6,016 bases of DNA from an uncultured Colwellia sp. Lineage in GTDB: Bacteria > Pseudomonadota > Gammaproteobacteria > Enterobacterales > Alteromonadaceae. Shown here piece by piece: positions 1-6,016 of the stretch (positions are counted from its first letter, which is position 1; each line of letters begins with the position of its first letter). The stretch spans positions 1 through 6,016 of the forward strand of contig CAJWBY010000219.1 of NCBI GenBank assembly GCA_913020705.1. The letters run 5' to 3'. A program made the translations under genes and the position numbers. The notes beneath the pieces are model-generated. The model ran no database searches and was not told where the DNA came from. It saw nothing but the letters and a program-made list of their open reading frames with translations.

Positions 1-39
1 TGTTTTATTCGTCCTGTTTTTTTCGGTTTAATCGGTAAA

Positions 40-53
40 GCCAAATCTTTGAC
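40..53. promoter_or_regulatory. Candidate FlrA/FleQ-type enhancer dyad upstream of flrB
   Basis: Seen: GCCAAATCTTTGAC is a near-perfect dyad, with 6-base arms differing at one position around a 2-base centre. Its geometry resembles the published Pseudomonas FleQ consensus (about GTCANTAAATTGAC, recalled from memory), but it matches only about 8 of the 13 defined bases. It lies about 60 bases upstream of the -24 element of the flrB sigma54 promoter, a plausible place for an enhancer. Binding by FlrA is inference; in AT-rich DNA a chance match is quite possible. Confidence 0.25.
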
Positions 54-112
54 AATCATTTTTCATTCGAAAAACTAATCCTAACCTTATGAAAATAAGT
101 ATAAAAAATATT

Positions 113-128
113 TGGCATAGTTAATGCT
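113..128 (+). promoter_or_regulatory. Sigma54 (RpoN) -24/-12 promoter of flrBC
   Basis: Seen: TGGCATAGTTAATGCT, with GG at 114-115 and GC at 126-127, exactly the 12-base register that sigma54 needs. Against the consensus TGGCACG-N4-TTGCW the -24 block is near complete, and the -12 block is ATGCT, with one mismatch. The predicted transcription start is near 139, giving a leader of about 25 bases before the flrB ATG. Known: flrBC/fleSR operons in Vibrio and Pseudomonas are sigma54-dependent and activated by FlrA/FleQ, so both position and type fit. Confidence 0.85.
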
Positions 129-163
129 TTATTTGGTTGATATTTTTAAACTGAGTAAAGTAT

Positions 164-1339
164 ATGGCCGTTGCAGTTTCACATTCATCAGCATCTTCAA
201 AATTGTCTTCATCACTTCACAGTGTGAAAGACAGTTTGTTCCATCAAGCTAAATTTGCTTTTACTCACCAGCCATTTTCTACGAGCAACACTTTAGAAAG
301 TGAAGCTTATCGTGGTGAACTATCTTTACTTCGTCAAAAATCTAATCAACTTGAACAAATTATTGATGTTATGCCTACAGGCATGATAATGCTTGATGGT
401 GACGGCATTGTCATCAAAACTAATAAAATTGCAAGCTTGTTACTTGATGAGCCTATTCTAGGGCAAGCTTGGTTTGATGTGATCAGACGTTCTTTTAAAC
501 CCCGTGCAGATGATTGGCATGAAGTGTCATTGAAAGATGGTCGTCGGGTTAAACTAGAGATTACTGCATTAGGGGATCAACCCGGTCAGTTAATAATGAT
601 CACCGATCTTACTGAAACACGATTATTACAAGACAAACTTGGCCATATGCAACGTTTGTCTTCATTAGGTCGTTTGGTTTCTAAGCTTGCTCATCAAATT
701 CGTACACCACTTTCTGCAGCAATGTTATACGGTGCTAATTTGAAGAATAAGAAACTATCTTCAAATGATAGAAGTAATTTTCAAGACAAACTCATGTCAC
801 GGTTGCAGGATTTAGAGCAACAAGTAAACGACATGCTGTTGTTTTCAAAAAGTGGTAAACAACAAGTTGTTGAGCCCTTATCAATCAACGAACTTATTAC
901 AGACTCTGTTAGTGGTGTGGAAGCACTTGTGACACAAGCCAATGCTAAAATATCACTTTCACTTTGTGATGATGATTGCGAAATTTTGGGTAACAAACGA
1001 GCATTGAGCGGTGCGATTGAAAACTTAATTCACAACAGCTTACAAGTTATTAGGCATGATGCAGAGATTACGATTACGACATATTGCCAAAATGAATACG
1101 CATATATCAGCGTAAAAGATAATGGGCAAGGTATTGATAAAGATCTCGCCAGTAAAATTTTTGAACCTTTTTATACATCTAAAGCACAGGGAACGGGTTT
1201 AGGTTTAGCTGTTGTTAAGTCAGTAGCAAATGCGCATCAAGGTGATGTGCGTTTAGTGAGTCAGCCGGGAGAGGGTGCTCATTTTTGTATCCATTTACCT
1301 ATTTTAGAAACTAACCATGTTAATCGGGGAGAACACTAA
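164..1339 (+). CDS. flrB: Flagellar two-component sensor histidine kinase FlrB (FleS)
   Basis: Cytoplasmic kinase that autophosphorylates and passes phosphate to FlrC, controlling the later sigma54-dependent flagellar genes. The 391-residue protein has no signal peptide or membrane segment, as expected for this family. A Ser-rich N-terminus (about 1-45) is followed by a PAS-like sensor domain (about 62-150). The dimerisation/phosphotransfer helix carries the H box LAHQIRTPL, with His177 as the phosphoacceptor. The HATPase_c domain shows an N box (ENLIHN, Asn287/Asn291), G1 box DNGQGI (319-324), F box FEPFYTSK (333-340) and G2 box GTGLGL (343-348). All catalytic motifs are intact. The start is the first ATG after an in-frame TGA at 152-154; the ribosome site is weak (GAG/AAAG just upstream). 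The stop overlaps the flrC start by one base (TAATG), so the two are probably translationally coupled. A general NtrB-like kinase is the alternative, but the neighbours settle the role. Confidence 0.93.
   Translation: MAVAVSHSSASSKLSSSLHSVKDSLFHQAKFAFTHQPFSTSNTLESEAYRGELSLLRQKSNQLEQIIDVMPTGMIMLDGDGIVIKTNKIASLLLDEPILGQAWFDVIRRSFKPRADDWHEVSLKDGRRVKLEITALGDQPGQLIMITDLTETRLLQDKLGHMQRLSSLGRLVSKLAHQIRTPLSAAMLYGANLKNKKLSSNDRSNFQDKLMSRLQDLEQQVNDMLLFSKSGKQQVVEPLSINELITDSVSGVEALVTQANAKISLSLCDDDCEILGNKRALSGAIENLIHNSLQVIRHDAEITITTYCQNEYAYISVKDNGQGIDKDLASKIFEPFYTSKAQGTGLGLAVVKSVANAHQGDVRLVSQPGEGAHFCIHLPILETNHVNRGEH
1326..1332 (+). promoter_or_regulatory. Strong ribosome binding site of flrC inside flrB
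   Basis: GGGGAGA lies inside the last codons of flrB, 7 bases (counted from GGAG) before the flrC ATG at 1339. It fixes the flrC start and supports reinitiation or coupled translation across the TAATG junction. It is clearly stronger than the site in front of flrB. Confidence 0.8.
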
Positions 1340-2679
1340 TGAGTCATAGCAAAATATTAGTGGTTGAAGATGATGCAGGATTACGAGAAGCATTAATTGA
1401 TACACTAAAATTATCAGGCTATCAATGTGTTGAAGCTGAATCAGGTGAAGATGCTTTATTGACGCTTAAAGAACAAAGTGTTGATCTTGTTGTTAGCGAT
1501 GTACAAATGGGTGGCATGTCAGGTTTAACGTTACTCAATAGCATTAAAAGAAGTTGGCCAAATTTACCTGTGCTAATTATGACCGCGTACGGTACGATTG
1601 ATGATGCGGTACAAGCCATGCGTGATGGTGCTTGTAATTACATGGCAAAACCTTTCGCTCCTGAAGTATTACTCAATATGGTCAATCAGTATGTGCCATT
1701 AAAAGCTACTCAACGTCATGAACCTGTAGTTGCCGATGCTCAAAGTATTGAGCTATTAGGACTTGCTAAAAAAGTAGCCTCTACAGATGCTTCGGTTATG
1801 GTGCTTGGACCAAGTGGTTCAGGTAAAGAAGTGTTAGCGCAATACGTGCATTACAACTCCAATCGGAGTGATAAGCCTTTTGTTGCTATAAATTGTGCGG
1901 CGATTCCCGAAAATATGCTTGAAGCTACTTTGTTTGGTTATGAAAAAGGTTCATTTACTGGCGCTATACAAGCTTGTCCCGGTAAATTTGAACAAGCGCA
2001 AGGTGGCACTATTTTATTAGACGAAATAACCGAAATGGATCTTAGTCTACAAGCAAAGATTTTACGTGTGTTGCAAGAACGAGAAGTTGAACGTTTAGGT
2101 GGCCGTAAAACCATTAAGCTAGATGTTCGCGTTATTGCTACCAGTAATAGAGATTTAAAAGAGGCAGTATCTGAAGGGATATTTCGTGAAGATTTATATT
2201 ACCGTTTGAACGTTTTTCCATTAACTTGGTTACCTTTGAGAAAGCGTCGGGATGATATTGTACCGCTAGCTAAACATTTAATTGCACAAGTATGTAAGGG
2301 CAATGGGCAAGCTATTCCTGAACTCACTGCCGCGGGTAGAAGTAAAATAACGAGTTACGATTGGCCTGGCAATGTTAGAGAATTAGACAATGTTATTCAA
2401 AGAGCAATAATATTACACAGTGACAATATTATTGATGCCGGTGATTTATTAATTGAAAACTTTGACAGTGAAATTGTTACAGAAATGCCTTTAGAAACTA
2501 ATACTGAAGATAAGTTAGGCAATGAACTCAAGCTACAAGAACACCAAATTATTCTTGATACACTCACTGCGTGTCGAGGCAGCCGAAAAGATGTGGCTGA
2601 GAGATTAGGGATCAGTCCCAGAACATTACGTTATAAAATAGCAAGAATGCGAGATTCAGGTATTCAAATACCAGCTTAA
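1339..2679 (+). CDS. flrC: Sigma54-dependent flagellar response regulator FlrC (FleR)
   Basis: NtrC-type activator that, once phosphorylated by FlrB, uses ATP hydrolysis to open sigma54-RNA polymerase at late flagellar promoters. The 446-residue protein has three domains. The receiver (about 4-118) has the acidic pair Asp11/Asp12, phosphoacceptor Asp54, Thr82 and Lys104. The AAA+ domain (about 133-360) has Walker A GPSGSGKE (157-164), the sigma54-contact loop as GSFTGA (204-209), Walker B GGTILLDEI (222-230, Asp228/Glu229), sensor I VIATSN, the arginine-finger segment FREDLYYRLN and sensor II WPGNVREL (342-349). The Fis-type helix-turn-helix (about 398-440) includes DVAERLGISPRTLRYKI. Length and order are normal for FlrC/FleR. 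The GSFTGA loop has Ser in place of the usual Ala; the Phe and Thr that contact sigma54 are kept. It starts on the last base of the flrB stop with a strong GGGGAGA site, and is followed by a terminator. Confidence 0.95.
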   Translation: MSHSKILVVEDDAGLREALIDTLKLSGYQCVEAESGEDALLTLKEQSVDLVVSDVQMGGMSGLTLLNSIKRSWPNLPVLIMTAYGTIDDAVQAMRDGACNYMAKPFAPEVLLNMVNQYVPLKATQRHEPVVADAQSIELLGLAKKVASTDASVMVLGPSGSGKEVLAQYVHYNSNRSDKPFVAINCAAIPENMLEATLFGYEKGSFTGAIQACPGKFEQAQGGTILLDEITEMDLSLQAKILRVLQEREVERLGGRKTIKLDVRVIATSNRDLKEAVSEGIFREDLYYRLNVFPLTWLPLRKRRDDIVPLAKHLIAQVCKGNGQAIPELTAAGRSKITSYDWPGNVRELDNVIQRAIILHSDNIIDAGDLLIENFDSEIVTEMPLETNTEDKLGNELKLQEHQIILDTLTACRGSRKDVAERLGISPRTLRYKIARMRDSGIQIPA

Positions 2680-2742
2680 AAATACCGTAGATAATTTACT
2701 TATTCATGTCCTTTGCTTCACTTAAAATCAGTCATTTTAATT

Positions 2743-2780
2743 AACCCAATACGTTTTTCTTAAAATATTGGGTTTTTGTT
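2743..2780 (+). terminator. Intrinsic terminator of the flrBC operon
   Basis: Seen: perfect 9-base inverted repeat, AACCCAATA (2743-2751) against TATTGGGTT (2766-2774). Inside it TTTT/AAAA can pair further around a small loop. The stem is followed directly by a T-rich tract (TTTTTGTT). It lies 63 bases after the flrC stop and before the fliE promoter, so it separates the two transcription units. The stem has only three G-C pairs, so its efficiency may be moderate. Confidence 0.8.
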
Positions 2781-2819
2781 ATTTAAAGCCCAGCCCCTCT
2801 CTTTTCATTTATTTCACAC

Positions 2820-2835
2820 TGGCATCATGCTTGCA
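2820..2835 (+). promoter_or_regulatory. Sigma54 (RpoN) -24/-12 promoter of the fliE operon
   Basis: Seen: TGGCATCATGCTTGCA matches TGGCACG-N4-TTGCW at every position except the two bases after TGGCA. GG is at 2821-2822 and GC at 2833-2834, with correct 12-base spacing. The predicted start is the A at 2846, leaving a leader of about 65 bases to the fliE ATG. Known: fliE-first operons in Vibrio and Pseudomonas are sigma54-dependent and controlled by FlrA/FleQ. This is the better of the two promoters in the window and probably drives fliE, fliF, fliG and the genes beyond. Confidence 0.92.
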
Positions 2836-2881
2836 ATATCTTGTTATAACGTTTACTAATCCACTATTTTATGTGTTTAGT

Positions 2882-2895
2882 AGCAAAAAATTGAC
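2882..2895. promoter_or_regulatory. Candidate FlrA/FleQ-type box in the fliE leader
   Basis: Seen: AGCAAAAAATTGAC matches about 10 of the 13 defined bases of the Pseudomonas FleQ consensus (about GTCANTAAATTGAC, recalled from memory), with the right half (AAATTGAC) exact. It lies about 36-50 bases downstream of the predicted start site. Known: FleQ has been reported to bind some sigma54 flagellar promoters atypically downstream of the RpoN site, so the position is reasonable. Function here is inference; the A-run raises the chance of a random match. Confidence 0.3.
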
Positions 2896-2910
2896 ACAAG
2901 TGAGTAGCCC

Positions 2911-3276
2911 ATGAACATCAACACAAATTCTTTATACGCACAAATGCAAAGTATGTCGCTTGGAAATTCATCAACCCAAAGTACCTCGTTTGAAAAAATG
3001 GGTAATAACTTAACGATGGGTGATAACGCTACTCCAGCAGTAAATAAGTCTTCTGCCAATTTTGGCGATATGCTTAAAGATGCCGTAAATAATGTGAATG
3101 ATATTCAAAAAGATGCCGGCGCGAAAAAGATAGCTTTTGAAATGGGCGATCGAAGCGTTACGCTTGCTGATACTATGATTGCTTCCTCCAAGGCTGGTAT
3201 TGCCTTTGATGCCACCGTACAAATACGTAACAAGTTTGTTGAAGCGTACAAAGAAATAATGAGTATGCCTGTTTAG
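2911..3276 (+). CDS. fliE: Flagellar hook-basal body protein FliE (MS ring-rod junction)
   Basis: Small export substrate that assembles first on the MS ring and joins it to the proximal rod in the periplasm. The conserved C-terminal two-thirds is unmistakable: FGDMLKDAVNNVNDIQ (51-66), then the VTLADTMIASSKAGIAF segment (83-99) and QIRNKFVEAYKEIMSMPV (104-121), with the family's typical end. There is no Sec signal, as expected for a type III flagellar substrate. At 121 residues it is somewhat longer than the roughly 104 of enteric FliE; the extra length is a low-complexity Ser/Asn/Gln/Thr/Met-rich N-terminus (about 8-50). The start is fixed by an in-frame TAG at 2905-2907 and a modest GTGAG ribosome site ending 6 bases before the ATG. 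It is the first gene of its transcription unit, behind the sigma54 promoter at 2820-2835. Confidence 0.95.
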   Translation: MNINTNSLYAQMQSMSLGNSSTQSTSFEKMGNNLTMGDNATPAVNKSSANFGDMLKDAVNNVNDIQKDAGAKKIAFEMGDRSVTLADTMIASSKAGIAFDATVQIRNKFVEAYKEIMSMPV

Positions 3277-3333
3277 TCAATATCCATGATTAGATATGAA
3301 AACAATAACTTTCGTAATAAAAATTAAGTGGTA

Positions 3334-3349
3334 GTGGAGAAAATAAGTG
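3334..3349 (+). promoter_or_regulatory. Ribosome binding site and GTG start of fliF
   Basis: GGAGA at 3336-3340 lies 7 bases (counted from GGAG) before a GTG at 3347. An in-frame TAA (3344-3346) directly precedes this GTG, so no start further upstream is possible. The next in-frame ATG is at 3371 (residue 9) and has no comparable ribosome site, so GTG is the preferred start. Confidence 0.8.
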
Positions 3350-5074
3350 GCTGATACCGATAATAACTCAATGGTTGCTGCAGATGGTGGCACAGGTTTG
3401 ATGGCAAGTGACGGCGCTGGAAGTGTAGCTGAAGAGCAAAAGTCAGGCTTTGCTTCTGCTTTGGGCAATGTGGATTTATTACGACAGCTTACCCTTATTA
3501 TGGCACTAGCAATATGTTTAGCTATTGCTGTATTTGTTATTATGTGGGCCAATCAAGCTGAATACCGATTCCTTGCAAAACAACCTACAGAACAGCTAAT
3601 CAAAACAATGGATTTTCTTGATGCTAGTGGTTTTAACGGTATTTACCGTCAAGAAAATAACACTATTTCAGTACCCAGTGATAAGTATCAAGATATTAAG
3701 ATTTTATTAGCGCGTGAAGGTTTATCGGAAGAGCCTTCAGAAGGTAGTGAAATTATTATGCAAGATATGGGTTTTGGTGTAAGCCAACGCCTTGAAACAG
3801 AGCGTCTTAAATTTTCCCGCGAACAACAACTTGCTCGCACTATTGAAGAATTAAAAGCTATTTCTAGAGCGAAAGTATTACTGGCGATACCCCGTGAAAA
3901 TATTTTTGCTAAACGAACACGTAGTCCATCGGGTACCGTTGTTTTAACTATGCGCAAAGGTCGTATGTTATCAGAAGAAGAAGTCGATTCAGTTGTCGAT
4001 ATTATTGCTTCTTCAGTACAAGGAATGGAGCCTAACCGAGTAACCGTTACTGATCAAAATGGTCGCTTACTTAATTCAGGATCTCAAAGCTCAGTTTCAT
4101 CTCGTTCACGAAAAGAATTTGAAATGGAACAAAAAAGAGAAAATGAATATTTAAACAAAATTGATAGCATATTAATTCCAGTTGTAGGCTTAGGGCATTA
4201 CACCGCACAGGTGAATGTGACCATGGACTTTACTTCAAGTGAAGAAATGCAACGTCGCTATAATTCAGATTTACCTGCTTTGCGTAGCGAAATGAAAGTT
4301 GAAGATAATACGGTTGGTGGTTTACTTGGCGGCATTCCTGGCGCATTAAGTAATCAACCACCACTTGATTCCAATATTCCAGAAAATGCAAATGGTGGAG
4401 CACAGCAAAAATCAACGCCGGGTCGCAGACATAGCGAGTCAACCAAAAACTATGAACTCGACGAAGCTATAAGCCATACTAAACAACAGGCTGGTGTTGT
4501 GCGCAGAGTCAGTGTCTCTGTTGCGCTTGATTATTTATCAGTCGCGAATGCAGAGGGTGTTGCAACACCATCACCACGAACGGTTGAAGAAATGTCCAAT
4601 ATTCGTCGACTATTACAGGGCAGTATTGGCTTTAATTTACAACGCGGTGATGTTTTAGAAGTTGTCACCTTACCATTTTCACGTGAAGCGATTGAGGTGG
4701 CACCTGAGCTACCTTTTTATGAAAACCCAGATATTTTGAAGTTTTTCAAATTAGGTATGGGCGCGTTAGTTATTATTGTATTGATACTGGCTGTTGTAAA
4801 ACCAATGGTTAAACGTTTAATCAACCCTGATCAGACACCAGATGACTACGGTGACAAATCACTTGATAGCCATATTGATTTGGGTGATGAAACGATGGAT
4901 ATGCTAACATCAGAATTTGACGCCGGAGCGGTAGGATTTGCCCCTGATGGTAGTTTACAATTACCAGACTTACATCGCGATGAAGATATACTAAAAGCTG
5001 TTCGAGCGCTTGTTGCTAATGAGCCAGAACTTTCCTCTCAAGTAGTTAAAAGTTGGTTGAACGAAGATGAGTGA
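3347..5074 (+). CDS. fliF: Flagellar MS-ring protein FliF
   Basis: Inner-membrane protein that forms the MS ring, the base on which the flagellum is built and which houses the export gate. The 575 residues compare well with other FliF proteins (about 550-600). Order: cytoplasmic N-terminus (1-46), first membrane helix (about 47-67), then periplasmic ring-building motifs RBM1 and RBM2 (about 71-240, YscJ/FliF-like, with ILLAREGLSE at 119-128 and RAKVLLAIPRENIF at 174-187). RBM3 (about 250-440) is interrupted by a polar Gly/Pro/Asn/Ser-rich segment (about 320-368) and resumes at NYELDEAISHTK. The second membrane helix is at about 466-485. The acidic cytoplasmic tail ends in a FliG-binding segment (about 545-575, EDILKAVRALVANEPE then VVKSWLNEDE). 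It sits 70 bases after fliE with no terminator between, and its end overlaps fliG by 8 bases. The start is GTG. Nothing is truncated. Confidence 0.96.
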   Translation: MADTDNNSMVAADGGTGLMASDGAGSVAEEQKSGFASALGNVDLLRQLTLIMALAICLAIAVFVIMWANQAEYRFLAKQPTEQLIKTMDFLDASGFNGIYRQENNTISVPSDKYQDIKILLAREGLSEEPSEGSEIIMQDMGFGVSQRLETERLKFSREQQLARTIEELKAISRAKVLLAIPRENIFAKRTRSPSGTVVLTMRKGRMLSEEEVDSVVDIIASSVQGMEPNRVTVTDQNGRLLNSGSQSSVSSRSRKEFEMEQKRENEYLNKIDSILIPVVGLGHYTAQVNVTMDFTSSEEMQRRYNSDLPALRSEMKVEDNTVGGLLGGIPGALSNQPPLDSNIPENANGGAQQKSTPGRRHSESTKNYELDEAISHTKQQAGVVRRVSVSVALDYLSVANAEGVATPSPRTVEEMSNIRRLLQGSIGFNLQRGDVLEVVTLPFSREAIEVAPELPFYENPDILKFFKLGMGALVIIVLILAVVKPMVKRLINPDQTPDDYGDKSLDSHIDLGDETMDMLTSEFDAGAVGFAPDGSLQLPDLHRDEDILKAVRALVANEPELSSQVVKSWLNEDE

Positions 5075-6016
5075 TGAAATACAAGAACTAGCACCAGCAC
5101 CCAGCGGCTTTGACGTTGACAAACTTGATGGTGCAGAGAAAGCTGCAATCTTATTGCTTAGTTTATCTGAAGAAGATGCTGCACAAATACTTAAACACTT
5201 AGAGCCTAAACAAGTTCAACAAGTGGGAACAGTTATGGCGGCGATGGAAGATTTTACGCAAGAAAAAATCACCGCAGTTCATAAACTTTTTATTCATGAA
5301 ATACAAAATTTCAGCACTATTGGTTTCCAAAGTGAAGAATTCGTTCGAAAAGCCTTAACGGCTGCATTAGGTGAAGACAAAGCCGGTAATTTAATTGACC
5401 AAATTGTTATGGGCGGTGGTGCTAAAGGTTTAGACTCATTGAAGTGGATGGATTCTAAGCAAGTTGCAAATATCATTCGTAACGAGCATCCCCAAATTCA
5501 AACTATTGTATTGTCGTATTTAGAACCAGAACAATCAGCTGAAATAATGAGCCAGTTTGCTGAAAAAGTACGCTTAGATCTCATGATGCGTATTGCTAAC
5601 CTCGAAGAAGTTCAGCCGGCAGCACTACAAGAATTAAATGAAATTATGGAGAAACAGTTTGCGGGTCAAGCTGGCGCACAAGCTGCGAAAATGGGCGGCT
5701 TAAAAGCAGCAGCAGATATTATGAACTACCTCGATACCAACGTAGAAGGTATGTTGATGGATTCAATTCGCGAGCACGACGAAGAAATGAGTCAACAAAT
5801 TCAAGACTTAATGTTTGTCTTTGAAAATCTCGCAGATGTTGATGATCGTGGTATACAAGCAATATTGAGAGATGTACAGCAAGATGCCCTTATGAAAGCA
5901 ATCAAAGGTGCTGATGATGTGCTGAAAGAAAAAATTATGGCGAATATGTCTAAACGTGCAGCTGAAATGATGGCAGATGACCTTGAAGCTATGGGTCCTG
6001 TACGTATCAGTGAAGT
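5067..6016 (+). CDS. fliG: Flagellar motor switch protein FliG (3' end beyond the window)
   Basis: Rotor protein of the C-ring: its N-terminus binds FliF, the middle binds FliM, and the C-terminus meets the stator to make torque. The frame is open from ATG 5067 to the window end, 316 whole codons; by comparison with family lengths (331 in E. coli, about 350 in Vibrio) roughly 30-35 residues are missing. Visible: N-terminal domain from LDGAEKAAILLLSLSEEDA; EHPQ motif at 140-143; a GG-containing middle segment (MGGLKAAADIMN); and the C-terminal domain with IQDLMFVFENL. All five torque-helix charges known from E. coli (K264, R281, D288, D289, R297) are present here as K280, R297, D304, D305 and R313, so the rotor is expected to be functional. 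ATG 5067 overlaps the fliF end (ATGAGTGA, stop 5072-5074), suggesting coupled translation. Another ATG at 5074 is out of frame. Confidence 0.96.
   Translation, partial: MSDEIQELAPAPSGFDVDKLDGAEKAAILLLSLSEEDAAQILKHLEPKQVQQVGTVMAAMEDFTQEKITAVHKLFIHEIQNFSTIGFQSEEFVRKALTAALGEDKAGNLIDQIVMGGGAKGLDSLKWMDSKQVANIIRNEHPQIQTIVLSYLEPEQSAEIMSQFAEKVRLDLMMRIANLEEVQPAALQELNEIMEKQFAGQAGAQAAKMGGLKAAADIMNYLDTNVEGMLMDSIREHDEEMSQQIQDLMFVFENLADVDDRGIQAILRDVQQDALMKAIKGADDVLKEKIMANMSKRAAEMMADDLEAMGPVRISE

Noticed and set aside
1..78. Open frame from the window edge to a TAA at 76-78, possibly the end of an upstream gene such as flrA
   Set aside because: The translated residues are low in complexity (Phe/Ile/Lys) and do not resemble the Fis-type DNA-binding end expected of FlrA; more likely intergenic AT-rich DNA.
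49..79. Sigma70-like TTGACA (49-54) with ACTAAT (74-79)
   Set aside because: Spacing is 19 bases and the -10 is weak; the sigma54 promoter explains flrB expression better, and TTGAC here is part of the candidate dyad.
156..173. TAAAGTAT followed by GCCGTT, like a sigma28 (FliA) promoter
   Set aside because: The two elements are only 3 bases apart instead of about 11, and they overlap the flrB start codon.
1959..1975. TGG/GC pair with 12-base spacing inside flrC, sigma54-like
   Set aside because: It matches only the minimal TGGC and GC bases (AAGCT at -12), lies within codons for the conserved GSFTGA loop and has no gene start downstream.
2854..2882. TACTAA/TTAGTA inverted repeat in the fliE leader
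   Set aside because: Short arms, a 17-base gap and AT-rich sequence; no support for a binding site or stable hairpin.
3280..3297. ATATC/GATAT inverted repeat between fliE and fliF
   Set aside because: Only a 5-base, AT-rich stem with no T-tract; not a credible terminator and easily due to chance.
781..5476. Several short minus-strand open frames of 60-91 codons
   Set aside because: They lie almost wholly opposite strongly conserved flagellar genes, encode no recognisable proteins and have no promoter or ribosome site worth noting.

Overview
The window is a stretch of a polar-flagellum gene cluster from an AT-rich gammaproteobacterium. All five genes lie on the + strand, in the order flrB (fleS) - flrC (fleR) - fliE - fliF - fliG. 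This order, with a soluble PAS histidine kinase and a sigma54 activator directly ahead of the MS-ring operon, is typical of Vibrio, Pseudomonas and the Alteromonadales. By eye the DNA is AT-rich (roughly 40% G+C). Together with the protein sequences this suggests a marine Alteromonadales-type organism such as a Colwellia or Thalassotalea relative. The genus is inference, not proven.

Layout: bases 1-163 are non-coding and carry a well-formed sigma54 (-24/-12) promoter just ahead of flrB, plus a possible upstream FlrA/FleQ-type dyad. flrB (164-1339) and flrC (1339-2679) overlap by one base (TAATG) and form a two-gene operon. It is closed by an intrinsic terminator (2743-2780). A 231-base intergenic region (2680-2910) holds that terminator, then a near-consensus sigma54 promoter (2820-2835) and a leader of about 65 bases before fliE (2911-3276). 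fliF (3347-5074, GTG start) follows after 70 bases. fliG starts inside the end of fliF (8-base overlap) at 5067 and runs off the window end, with about 316 residues visible.

How the genes work together: in the known hierarchy (FlrA in Vibrio, FleQ in Pseudomonas), the sigma54 activator FlrA/FleQ turns on both flrBC and the fliE operon. FlrB then phosphorylates FlrC, which activates the later sigma54-dependent hook, basal-body and flagellin genes. FliE, FliF and FliG are the first structural parts: the MS ring (FliF), its rod junction (FliE) and the cytoplasmic switch/rotor ring (FliG). The C-terminal tail of FliF binds FliG, which fits their overlapping reading frames.

I found no mobile elements, CRISPR, RNA genes, broken genes or signs of gene transfer. 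The window looks like an intact, conserved core flagellar locus and I see no undescribed system in it. The points worth checking concern regulation (candidate FlrA boxes) and small family variations (GSFTGA instead of GAFTGA in FlrC, a longer FliE N-terminus).
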